Origin: Methanosarcinaceae archaeon
Lineage (GTDB): Archaea > Halobacteriota > Methanosarcinia > Methanosarcinales > Methanosarcinaceae
Length of the DNA stretch: 7,501 bases
Direction: 5' to 3'
Assembly (NCBI GenBank): GCA_028690255.1
Contig: JAQVBP010000103.1
Span: 1 to 7,501 of the forward strand
This document shows positions 1 to 5,412 of the stretch, one piece after another. A program made the position numbers and the translations under genes. The first letter of the stretch is position 1, and each line of letters opens with the position of its first letter. The notes beneath the pieces are model-generated. The model saw nothing but the letters and a program-made list of their open reading frames with translations. It searched no databases and was not told the DNA's origin.

Positions 1-91
1 TCTTTACAGGAAATAACAGGTGGGGACAGTTAACGGAGCCTTTTATAGAATGCAGCGTAAAACCCCTGAGTCTTTAGCTCAGGGGATATAA
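1..91 (+). mobile_element. Probable relic of an IS200/IS605 right end (copy 1)
   Basis: A perfect hairpin (CCCCTGAG at 63-70, CTCAGGGG at 78-85) has the loop TCTTTAG. It is preceded by an ATG (50-52) opening a short frame that reads MQRKTPESLAQGI and stops at TAA 89-91. The same layout (ATG, AG-rich stretch, hairpin with loop TCTTTAG encoding S-L-A, stop) recurs at 434-472, where MKQEA is visible. That word is one I associate with TnpB C-termini of archaeal IS605 elements. Upstream the frame is closed by TAA at 14-16, so no intact tnpB enters from the left. The expected end sequence after the hairpin is not conserved with copy 2 (ATATAAGCG versus TAGTTCAC), which suggests decay. The relic call is inference from the hairpin and from its resemblance to copy 2. 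Confidence 0.42.
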
Positions 92-179
92 GCGTCCACT
101 TTCCAATAAATGGTTTTCAAAACGTTAATACTCACATTTCGAATCTTGGCATTTATGTACAAATCCATGACACAAATAT

Positions 180-275
180 GCCATTTTATCTGACACACTA
201 TCACTAAAATGGCCAATATGCAGGAATTATTATCTCATATTGGCAGGGGGTCGAAATGTCGATTAATATATTAAT
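180..275. repeat. Cluster of inverted repeats in gene-free DNA
   Basis: Three dyads follow one another: GCCATTTTA (180-188) with TAAAATGGC (205-213), perfect over 9 bp; GCCAATAT (212-219) with ATATTGGC (237-244), perfect over 8 bp; and the 14-bp palindrome ATTAATATATTAAT (262-275). The first two share the GC at 212-213, so both cannot form completely at once. No ORF with coding character covers them. They could be remnants of an insertion element, protein-binding sites or part of a structured RNA; the sequence does not decide between these. Confidence 0.5.
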
Positions 276-293
276 AATGCATTTTAATCTTAC

Positions 294-367
294 TCACTTT
301 TGCGATCGCACAAATTGGATATTTGTGGGATTTCCAGTGTAACTGGAAAATAGCCAAACAAAAGTGA
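294..367. repeat. Nested inverted repeats able to form a three-way junction
   Basis: An outer pair TCACTTTTG (294-302) and CAAAAGTGA (359-367) is perfect over 9 bp. It encloses two further perfect hairpins: CACAAAT (309-315) with ATTTGTG (321-327), loop TGGAT; and TTTCCAGT (331-338) with ACTGGAAA (342-349), loop GTA. A 10-bp palindrome TGCGATCGCA lies at 301-310. The arrangement is a closed stem with two arms, as in a folded RNA or a transposon-end secondary structure. It lies directly upstream of the probable IS200/IS605 right end at 377-476 and may belong to the same element. The pairing is seen in the sequence; any function is inference. Confidence 0.5.
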
Positions 368-376
368 ACTATAAAT

Positions 377-476
377 TAATCACCGCCGGAACGGCGGGAA
401 GAGCCTGTGGACTGGTGGAGGTTGCTCCGGGGTATGAAGCAGGAAGCCGGTCGGTCTTTAGCCGAGCGGTAGTTCA
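377..476 (+). mobile_element. Probable IS200/IS605 right end with tnpB tail remnant and omega-RNA-like hairpins (copy 2)
   Basis: The frame running to TAG 470-472 reads EEPVDWWRLLRG then MKQEAGRSLAER. The elements PV followed by a terminal MKQEA are what I associate with the extreme C-terminus of archaeal TnpB; upstream the frame closes at TAA 377-379. Another frame reads GTAGRACG (388-411), resembling the GT.G..ACG word normally found earlier in TnpB, so a frameshifted fragment is possible. Three stems follow in order: CCGCCG (383-388) with CGGCGG (392-397); GGAG (417-420) with CTCC (425-428); and 447-454 with 462-469, which has one G-G mismatch and the loop TCTTTAG. The stretch ends TAGTTCAC (469-476). 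Together this looks like the 3' part of a tnpB locus where the omega RNA ends, with the transposase itself missing. No left end or target site was identified with certainty. Confidence 0.5.
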
Positions 477-724
477 CACGTTTGTAGCCAGAATCCGGAA
501 ACCGACCAGGAACCCGTGCATAAACCCGGAATAATGAAAAGTAAATTGGGAAAGGGCACATTCAAGGAAGTTTTTCCCAGCCCTTTTCCAGAATCCTTTT
601 AGGACTTACACAGTTTAACAAAAAACCAGTAGCATAAAACCTCAAACGGTCTAATGCACAATATTATTTGATAAGCTCTCATGTGCTTGGTATTACACCT
701 CAAATACGTAACTCGTATCCTTTG
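477..724. other. Gene-free stretch downstream of the DUF2284 gene
   Basis: No frame has convincing coding character. A nine-base direct repeat CCAGAATCC occurs at 488-496 and 588-596. The only clear structure is the inverted repeat at 549-589, listed separately. No other signal was recognised. Confidence 0.5.
549..589. terminator. Possible terminator hairpin between relic and DUF2284 gene
   Basis: GGAAAGGGC (549-557) pairs with GCCCTTTTCC (580-589) with one bulged T and a 22-nt loop; GGGAAA (548-553) can alternatively pair with TTTCCC (573-578). On the minus strand it lies about 135 bases beyond the DUF2284 stop and is followed by AATTTACTTTTC. It could end that transcript, but it is distant and its U-tract is broken, so confidence is low. 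Confidence 0.25.
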
Positions 725-1261
725 TCAGTCCACAAGCAGTATTCCGAGACAGCTTGTTTTTCCCGGTTTTCGGAACTCGAGTTCAAGCCCAACTTTTTTC
801 ATGACTTCAGGCAGGTTGATTCCCACGGCCTCGGGGGCAAAACGCCTTAACTGGGGTTTTGCACAGCTTTTCCCACATTTTTCACACTCGTTACAGGAGC
901 CTGGCCTGAGCAGGTGGGCATAAGTAAAACCTTTCCTGAAGGCCTCCCGTTCAAGCTCAAGCATTTTATGAAAAGAGTTCTTTCGGAGGCGAGACCAGGC
1001 TTTTACCAGATCAGGTTCGGCTTTTGTGTCGTGCACTTCCACAAGCAGGAGAGCTTTAGAGTATTCCCCCAGGATCTTCCTGAACTCGTCAATGGAAGGG
1101 ATGTGGGGAGGACAGCTCAGGCGTTTTCCGTAGCTTGCACATCCGAAGGCGCATTTCAGAGAGATTCGGTTTTCAACGGCTATATCTTCCGATTCCAGCG
1201 GATAGGCCTCGATCCCGAGTTCGGAAGCCTTTTCAATCAGGTTGTTTAAATTTACGGACAA
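725..1261 (-). CDS. DUF2284 family predicted metal-binding protein
   Basis: A 178-residue cysteine-rich protein of the DUF2284 (COG5423-like) family, found in many anaerobic archaea and bacteria; its biochemical role is not established. Two clusters are visible. The N-terminal one is C37-x3-C41-x8-C50 followed by PPH. The C-terminal one is C123-x2-C126-x2-C129-x3-C133, a ferredoxin-like spacing that could hold a [4Fe-4S] cluster; it is followed by the family-like stretch RRFAPEAVGIN. An extra C171 lies near the end. No signal peptide or membrane segment is seen, so it is probably cytoplasmic. The start is TTG at 1261: the only in-frame ATG is codon 100, inside the domain, and the frame is closed upstream by TAA at 1283-1285. 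A GGGG element (1268-1271) sits 6 nt upstream of the start. It has no close operon partner. Two palindromes directly upstream suggest regulation by a DNA-binding protein, which is inference. Confidence 0.9.
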   Translation of the reverse strand: MSVNLNNLIEKASELGIEAYPLESEDIAVENRISLKCAFGCASYGKRLSCPPHIPSIDEFRKILGEYSKALLLVEVHDTKAEPDLVKAWSRLRKNSFHKMLELEREAFRKGFTYAHLLRPGSCNECEKCGKSCAKPQLRRFAPEAVGINLPEVMKKVGLELEFRKPGKTSCLGILLVD

Positions 1262-1287
1262 TTTAATCCCCTTCTTTCTTATTTAGC

Positions 1288-1308
1288 ATGAAAGTACTGT
1301 ACTTTCAT
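1288..1308. promoter_or_regulatory. Perfect palindrome, candidate operator 1 for the DUF2284 gene
   Basis: Arms ATGAAAGTAC (1288-1297) and GTACTTTCAT (1299-1308) are perfect complements around a single T at 1298. The site ends 27 bases upstream of the TTG start of the minus-strand DUF2284 gene. The odd centre and 10-bp arms are typical of a dimeric regulator site, and in RNA the loop would be too short for a normal hairpin. Whether it overlaps the promoter or the leader is not resolved. Confidence 0.55.
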
Positions 1309-1317
1309 TTTTTTGTG

Positions 1318-1340
1318 CATGTTATTCACAGAATAACATG
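1318..1340. promoter_or_regulatory. Perfect palindrome, candidate operator 2 for the DUF2284 gene
   Basis: Arms CATGTTATTC (1318-1327) and GAATAACATG (1331-1340) are perfect over 10 bp around ACA. Its centre (1329) is 31 bp from the centre of the neighbouring palindrome (1298), close to three helical turns, so both would face the same side of DNA. An A/T-rich element on the minus strand at about 1344-1353 (GAATATTTG when read on the plus strand) could be a TATA box that places initiation inside this palindrome; this is tentative. Confidence 0.55.
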
Positions 1341-1748
1341 TTCGTTTTTGAATATTTGTTTGCTATATCCTGGTACCTGCACCCTGATAACTGCTTTCAA
1401 TGCCCACTTCCATTATGTGGGTCACACTAACCGGGTTATACTTCTATAATTTGCAGCAAATAATCTTAATAGAGATTCTATGAAGAAAAAAAGTACCTTT
1501 CAATCAACTACCCCCGAATCAAACAGGCTGTCCGGCAATTCAATTTCAGGATCAGACGATGTTTAAACCCGGCGTCATCCCCCCGGAAATCTACAATAGC
1601 AGAATGAATAAACCGGAGGAGGAATTCCAGGAAAATTTCATGGGATTTTGGAAACCATAAAGTAAAGTTCCTCGGACACGGGATTGACCTGTTTGTCGAT
1701 GAAACCCCTGGTAATTGCAAAAGGGTTTTTCCTCCGCAAAAAAAAGAA
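1341..1748. other. Gene-free stretch with one doubtful small ORF
   Basis: No recognisable gene. A plus-strand ORF of 33 codons (ATG 1559, TAA 1658-1660) begins MFKPGVIPPEIYNSR and ends MGFWKP; AGG at 1548-1550 could serve as a weak ribosome site. Its composition looks more protein-like than its surroundings, so it may be a small gene or the remnant of a decayed one, but I recognise no family. A minus-strand frame at 1508-1756 starting at TTG overlaps the ferredoxin end and looks non-coding. A weak inverted repeat CCCAC (1403-1407) with GTGGG (1417-1421) is also present. Confidence 0.35.
1736..1748 (-). terminator. U-tract terminator of the ferredoxin gene
   Basis: On the minus strand the stop codon of the ferredoxin gene (1749-1751) is followed after a few bases by an uninterrupted run of eight T (plus-strand A at 1738-1745). 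T-runs directly after a stop are the usual archaeal termination signal, and no stem is needed. Confidence 0.5.
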
Positions 1749-1931
1749 TCAGACAATAATCTTCAGGGCTTTCTGCCTGCACCCCGAAACACAGAGCATG
1801 CAGAACCTGCAATTTTCAGGCCTGACAGGCACACAAACCCCGTCCTGAATTTCCAGAACTCGGCGCTGGCAGGCTTCGACACAGGAGCCGCAGCCTTTAC
1901 ATTTATCCCTGTCAACTTCTATTGTTACCAT
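1749..1931 (-). CDS. Small 2x[4Fe-4S] ferredoxin-type protein
   Basis: A 60-residue protein that is almost wholly a dicluster ferredoxin fold and probably carries electrons in the cytoplasm. Two C-x2-C-x2-C-x3-C motifs are present: C11, C14, C17, C21 and C41, C44, C47, C51. The eight ligands suit two [4Fe-4S] clusters. The proline that normally follows the last cysteine of each motif is absent (Q22 and R52), and there is a ninth cysteine, C33. The ATG at 1929-1931 is chosen because MVTIEVDRDKC is the usual ferredoxin beginning; the frame stays open upstream as far as 2138, but that part is hydrophobic and lacks family character. No Shine-Dalgarno sequence is visible upstream. The gene is divergent from the unknown gene at 2131 and seems to be transcribed alone. 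The electron partner is unknown. Confidence 0.85.
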   Translation of the reverse strand: MVTIEVDRDKCKGCGSCVEACQRRVLEIQDGVCVPVRPENCRFCMLCVSGCRQKALKIIV

Positions 1932-1944
1932 TTTTTCACGGCCG

Positions 1945-1956
1945 TTTATATATAAT
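1945..1956 (-). promoter_or_regulatory. TATA-like element upstream of the ferredoxin gene
   Basis: TTTATATATAAT on the plus strand (ATTATATATAAA on the minus) lies about 14 bases upstream of the ATG. An archaeal TATA box is centred about 25-27 bases before the start of transcription, which would put initiation at or just inside the ATG. The gene is therefore either leaderless with tight spacing, which would fit the missing ribosome site, or is driven from a farther A/T-rich element near 2069-2103. Confidence 0.4.
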
Positions 1957-2090
1957 TTGAGAAAACTATGGAAAAGGAGGCAAATATACTTTTGGAGAAA
2001 CCCGGGTCTTCCAGTCCTTTCCGAACCGATAAGTTTCGGTAATTTTTTATCTGTTGGTTCCTGATTACTTAATAAAGATAAAAGTATGAA

Positions 2091-2103
2091 AAAATAAATA
2101 AAA
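2091..2103 (+). promoter_or_regulatory. Candidate TATA box for the unknown gene at 2131
   Basis: AAAATAAATAAAA lies 28-40 bases before the ATG at 2131, which would give a leader of about 10 nt. The whole 2060-2105 stretch is A/T-rich, so the exact element is uncertain; a second candidate is TTAATAAAG at 2069-2077. Confidence 0.33.
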
Positions 2104-2130
2104 GAAATCGGAACAAAGGGCGGGCAGAAA

Positions 2131-2556
2131 ATGAACACAGGACGGAATCCTTCTGATTACCAGGCGAAAATCGATTGCCAATGGGCCTTTGAAGTGGCCT
2201 TTTTCCTCCAGAAGGTGGGAGTGATCCTCAGAAACACAGGCGAAGCCCTGAGCGACCAGGACTACCAGGAGGCCCGGGAGCAGGCGGCCAGTCTGGAACA
2301 GTCGGCCCTATACGAAAAGACCCTGCTACCGGATTTCAGAACCTCAGCCTATTTTATGGAGTCCAGACGGCTTTTTATCCATTTTCTGGATGAGTGCACA
2401 AACTTTGCGGATCTCCTGAACCTTGCCATTCTTAAGAGGGAGGCCGGAAGTGAGGATTTTCAGAGAAGGCCCGTCCAGATCAGAGAATCTACCGAAAGGT
2501 TGAATCTTTTAAAAGATATGCTGACATCCCAACTCCACCTCTACGGCTGGTGTTGA
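2131..2556 (+). CDS. Hypothetical protein, 141 residues, family not recognised
   Basis: I do not recognise this protein. It is a soluble, mostly helical-looking sequence rich in Glu, Gln, Leu and Arg, without signal peptide, clear transmembrane segment or known catalytic motif. Residues 15-40 (DCQWAFEVAFFLQKVGVIL) form a hydrophobic helix followed by a charged one at 41-63. Aromatic residues cluster at 74-95 (YFMESRRLFIHFLDECTNF). Three cysteines (C16, C89, C141) are scattered and C141 is the last residue. The ATG at 2131 is preceded by GGGCGGG (2119-2125), a purine-rich stretch compatible with ribosome binding. The codon pattern and length argue for a real gene. It is divergent from the ferredoxin gene with 199 bases between them and shares no operon with the HyuA-type gene, which starts 432 bases downstream. 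It may be a lineage-specific methanogen protein. Confidence 0.7.
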   Translation: MNTGRNPSDYQAKIDCQWAFEVAFFLQKVGVILRNTGEALSDQDYQEAREQAASLEQSALYEKTLLPDFRTSAYFMESRRLFIHFLDECTNFADLLNLAILKREAGSEDFQRRPVQIRESTERLNLLKDMLTSQLHLYGWC

Positions 2557-2615
2557 GTACTTCGAAAAATATGGCCTCTTTCTGAAGAAAAATACTTTTC
2601 CTTATTTCGCCTCTC

Positions 2616-2622
2616 TTTTTTT
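2616..2622 (+). terminator. U-tract, probable terminator of the unknown gene
   Basis: A run of seven T follows a pyrimidine-rich stretch about 60 bases after the stop at 2556. Short stems upstream, such as CTTC (2560-2563) with GAAG (2583-2586), are weak. A second T7 run lies at 2723-2729. The rest of 2557-2848 is A/T-rich and holds no recognisable gene. Confidence 0.35.
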
Positions 2623-2848
2623 GTACCTGCAATTCGGGAATTTCATACGTTTTTACTTCTTCTTTTGCGTCCCTAATTATTAAAAAATATAATCAATACG
2701 ATGGGAGCTAAGGAAAAGTACCTTTTTTTGCAGAATCTTTCGTCCGGAAAATTGAAAATTTATTTGCATTGAGATTCTCAATACTGTTAAAAAACACATT
2801 CAACCGCCCGTTTTAGGATGTTAACGGTGACAAAAGAAGTTAGGAAAG

Positions 2849-2857
2849 TTTATTTAA
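2849..2857 (+). promoter_or_regulatory. Candidate distal TATA box for the HyuA-type gene
   Basis: TTTATTTAA, preceded by GGAAAG, has the form of an archaeal BRE plus TATA box. Initiation near 2875-2880 would leave a leader of about 110 nt before the ATG at 2989. The more proximal A/T-rich element TATAATTAATAAA (2934-2946) would instead give a leader of about 25 nt. Which one is used cannot be told from sequence. Confidence 0.35.
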
Positions 2858-2988
2858 TCATTGATATAATCTAATCCTGCTTTGGACACAGTACAGAAAG
2901 GGAGTTGAAAACAACATATGAGATACTGGATAATATAATTAATAAAATCCTGGAAAGCAGAACAGGACTAAAAAGGAGTTATTCGATT

Positions 2989-4914
2989 ATGAACTACAGC
3001 CTTGGCATTGATGCAGGAGGCACCTACACCGATGCAGTAATTGTTAGAAACTCGGATGATACGGTTATTGCTGCAAGCAAAGCCCTTACTACCTATCCTG
3101 ACCCGCTCGGAGGAATCAAAAACGCTATAGACGGGCTGGACGAAGAATATGTGAAAAACGTAAAAGTAGTATCCGTTTCAACCACCCTTTCCACCAACAC
3201 CATCCTTGAAGGAACAGGTTTTCCCGTTGGCCTTATCCTTGTGGGAAACTATGACATCACCCAGGAACTCCCGACCACTCACTACATCCAGGTAAGCGGG
3301 GGCCACAAGTACAATGGAGAACGGGCGGCCCCCCTTGACCTTGAAGCCGTCAGAAAGTTTGCACTTGAAGTAAAGGACCGGGTTTCGGCCTTTGCGGTCT
3401 CATCATTTTTTAGCATTCGAAACCCCGAACACGAGGTGGAAGTAAAAAAAACCGTTCTGGAACTTACAGGCCTGCCCGTGGTCTGTGCCCATGAACTCTC
3501 TCAGGACCTCGGAGCCTATGAAAGAGCCATAACCGCCTTTTTCAACGCCCAGTTAATCCCGATCTCCGAAAAATTCATGCAGACCGTCGTAAACGAAACC
3601 GAAAGCAGGGGCATGGACGCCAGGGTCCTTATGCTCAAATGCGACGGCTCGGTTGTGGGGATAAAAAAAGCTCTCCAAAAACCCATCGAATCCATCTTTT
3701 CAGGCCCCGCAGGAAGCCTTGTGGGAGCCGCTTTTTTGAGTAAAAAGGAAACCTGCGCCATGATAGACGTGGGAGGAACAAGCACGGACATCTCCCTGAT
3801 CAAAAACGGAGTCCCTGAGATGAGTGAAGCCGGAGCCGTTGTCGGGGGCTGGAAGACAAGAGTTAGGGCAATCAAAATGGAGACCTCGGCTATGGGCGGA
3901 GACAGTCATATCTGGGTCAAGGGCAAGAAAGCAAATATTGGGCCGAGAAGAGTGGTGCCCCTTTGCAGGGCTGCGACCCTTTTCCCGGGTTTTCTGGAAC
4001 TCCTCAAAGCAAACCCCATTCCCTCAAAAGGAATTCTTGGGGTCAACATCCAGCCCACAACCTTCTACTACAAAAGCGGCTACAAAGCGATTGAAATCAG
4101 TGAAGGGGAGAAAAAATTGCTGGACGCAATCGAGGAAAACCCGACCTCAATTACCGAGATGTACAACCGCCTGGGAACTTACCCGTCCGTCATGTATCTT
4201 GAAAACCTGCTTCAGAAGCGCCTTATACAGGCCGTGGGCTTTACTCCGACTGACGCCCTCCATGTGCTCGGAGAATATGCCCAGTGGGAAAACGAAGCTT
4301 CCGAAATAGGTGCGGAAAGGCTTGGCTCCCTTTACGGGGGCCTGAATGGAGCAGAATTCGCGAAGTATATAAAGCAGGAATTTGCAAAAAACATGGCTTC
4401 TGACCTGGTTTCCTTCTTTCTGGAAGGGATTGAGAAGAGCGAAATCCGGAAAATTTTTGACATCCCGGCCCCAACGAAATTCAAGGTAGAGGTCCCCGTG
4501 GTTCTTATCGGAGGCCCCGTTATAGCCTACAGAAAAGAGCTTAACGAAATTCTGGACGCGGAAATCCTGGTACCAGAGTACGCAAGCGTCGGAAACGCAG
4601 TCGGAGCCCTTGCGGCAAAAGGGATAAGGAGGGTCGAAATTCTTATCAGACCTGTTTCCCTGGCCGCTCCGGACATGGCTTTCTATGTGTTCTCCGAAAA
4701 AGGCAGGGAGTACTTCGACCTTTACAAGGAAGCCCTGGACTTTTCAAACCGGCTGGGAGAAGAACTGATTCTGGACTATATGACCGGGTCAGGCCTTGAC
4801 CCTAACAACATCCGGATCGAGATCGATAAAAAGGATATCCTGCCGGACGGCTGGAAAGTCCCAATGGAAACAAAGCTGATCTTCCTGGGCACCGGAACCT
4901 ACGAAAGCGAATAA
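2989..4914 (+). CDS. Hydantoinase/oxoprolinase (HyuA-type) family protein
   Basis: A 641-residue member of the hydantoinase/oxoprolinase family: actin-fold, ATP-dependent enzymes, some of which open cyclic amides. The substrate here is unknown. Visible in order: phosphate-1 loop GIDAGGTYTD (6-15); STNTILEG (69-76); an N-terminal hydantoinase-type region with SSFFSIRNPEHE (138-149) and HELSQDLGAYERA (168-180); FSGPAGS (237-243); the second phosphate loop IDVGGTSTDIS (259-269); SAMGGDS (300-306); FTPTDALHVLG (418-428); and the C-terminal adenosine-side VVLIGGP (504-510) and YASVGNAVGA (531-540). Residues about 370-415 read like a small winged-helix segment. The ATG at 2989 is preferred over the TTG at 2905 because AAAAGGAG (2971-2978) precedes it and the phosphate loop then sits at the N-terminus, as usual. 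No HyuB partner lies beside it, so classical two-subunit hydantoinase activity is doubtful. It ends at its own terminator. Confidence 0.87.
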   Translation: MNYSLGIDAGGTYTDAVIVRNSDDTVIAASKALTTYPDPLGGIKNAIDGLDEEYVKNVKVVSVSTTLSTNTILEGTGFPVGLILVGNYDITQELPTTHYIQVSGGHKYNGERAAPLDLEAVRKFALEVKDRVSAFAVSSFFSIRNPEHEVEVKKTVLELTGLPVVCAHELSQDLGAYERAITAFFNAQLIPISEKFMQTVVNETESRGMDARVLMLKCDGSVVGIKKALQKPIESIFSGPAGSLVGAAFLSKKETCAMIDVGGTSTDISLIKNGVPEMSEAGAVVGGWKTRVRAIKMETSAMGGDSHIWVKGKKANIGPRRVVPLCRAATLFPGFLELLKANPIPSKGILGVNIQPTTFYYKSGYKAIEISEGEKKLLDAIEENPTSITEMYNRLGTYPSVMYLENLLQKRLIQAVGFTPTDALHVLGEYAQWENEASEIGAERLGSLYGGLNGAEFAKYIKQEFAKNMASDLVSFFLEGIEKSEIRKIFDIPAPTKFKVEVPVVLIGGPVIAYRKELNEILDAEILVPEYASVGNAVGALAAKGIRRVEILIRPVSLAAPDMAFYVFSEKGREYFDLYKEALDFSNRLGEELILDYMTGSGLDPNNIRIEIDKKDILPDGWKVPMETKLIFLGTGTYESE

Positions 4915-4935
4915 AGTGCCTTCCTGTCGAAAGAC

Positions 4936-4958
4936 AAAAGAAGGACTTTCCTTTTTTT
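4936..4958 (+). terminator. Hairpin with U-tract downstream of the HyuA-type gene
   Basis: AAAAGAAGGA (4936-4945) pairs with TCCTTTTTTT (4949-4958) over ten positions with one G-T wobble and the loop CTT. The 3' arm is itself the T-run, and the hairpin begins 22 bases after the stop codon. This is the best-formed terminator of the window. Confidence 0.6.
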
Positions 4959-5025
4959 CAGGACTCTTTTCAGGCCTATTTCAGGAAAAAAAAATTAAAA
5001 AATACAGCCATGGGATAGATAAAGG

Positions 5026-5099
5026 TTATATACTGGGAAACCCTGTAGTGGATTACTTAGGTTTGAAGCAGGCTTCCCTTTTCCTGTCTGCTTCCAGGG
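5026..5099 (+). other. TATA-like element followed by nested stems, possible small RNA
   Basis: TTATATA (about 5026-5032) is followed at roughly the right distance by a structured stretch. CCCTG (5041-5045) pairs with CAGGG (5095-5099), and GAAGCAG (5065-5071) with CTGCTTC (5088-5094), so the two stems stack at their 3' side. GGGAAACCC (5035-5043) offers a competing small hairpin. No convincing terminator follows and no protein frame here looks real. It may be a small RNA or the remnant of one; the evidence is structure only. Confidence 0.22.
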
Positions 5100-5380
5100 A
5101 TAAAGGCTAAAGTAATAACCGGAACTTACAAAAAATTCATAAATTTACGATTTAAGTTTTGTTAATACCGATACTTAATTTTCCTGGTTTTTAATCACTG
5201 TATGCGGCATCCGGTTTTTAATTTCCTCCGGAATTTAAAAATATACACGGCCGTTTGTTCAGGTATTCTGATCTGTTATTTTCAACTGGAACTGTTGCCT
5301 GGTTTTGATTAAAGCAAGCGTAAGTACGGCAGAGGACTTTGAAAGAGAGGGATCTGGAATCGCTCTTAAGTTCTTAAAAA
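5100..5380. other. Gene-free A/T-rich stretch upstream of the helicase promoter
   Basis: No coding frame of note. It contains a strong hairpin: TTTTTAATTTCC (5215-5226) with GGAATTTAAAAA (5230-5241), 11 of 12 positions paired, loop TCC. The ten bases GGTTTTTAAT occur twice, at 5186-5195 and 5213-5222. CACGGCCGTTT near 5246-5256 also occurs beside the ferredoxin promoter (1937-1947). No function can be assigned. Confidence 0.4.
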
Positions 5381-5385
5381 AAAGA

Positions 5386-5394
5386 TTTAAATAA
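5386..5394 (+). promoter_or_regulatory. Candidate TATA box of the helicase gene
   Basis: TTTAAATAA follows an A-rich run (5376-5383) with a G, compatible with a BRE plus TATA box. It would start transcription near 5412-5416 and give a leader of about 200 nt before the ATG at 5614. A/T-rich stretches closer to the ATG (around 5564-5600) are alternatives that would remove the repeats from the transcript. Confidence 0.45.
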
Positions 5395-5412
5395 AGATTG
5401 CTGATGGGGACT

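Noticed and set aside
301..310. TGCGATCGCA as a HIP1-type iterated palindrome
   Set aside because: It is seen only once here, so there is no sign of the iteration that defines such elements.
376..561. Minus-strand ORF of 61 codons over the hairpin region
   Set aside because: It is antisense to the probable tnpB tail and hairpins, and its composition (many Arg, Ser, Pro) is what GC-rich stem sequence gives by chance.
914..1249. Plus-strand ORF of 111 codons inside the DUF2284 gene
   Set aside because: It is a shadow of the minus-strand gene, whose cysteine motifs and ribosome site are clear.
1932..2138. N-terminal extension of the ferredoxin by 69 residues with a hydrophobic start that resembles a signal or membrane segment
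   Set aside because: The extension is A/T-rich spacer translated by chance, and it would overlap the start of the divergent gene at 2131; the ferredoxin domain begins naturally at the ATG at 1929-1931.
2905..2988. Extended TTG start of the HyuA-type protein
   Set aside because: The purine stretch is only about 2 nt from that TTG, the extra 28 residues precede the normal beginning of the family, and the proximal TATA-like element lies inside them.
4916..5110. 64-codon frame downstream of the HyuA-type gene
   Set aside because: It starts at a GTG without a ribosome site, runs through the terminator hairpin and has no recognisable features.
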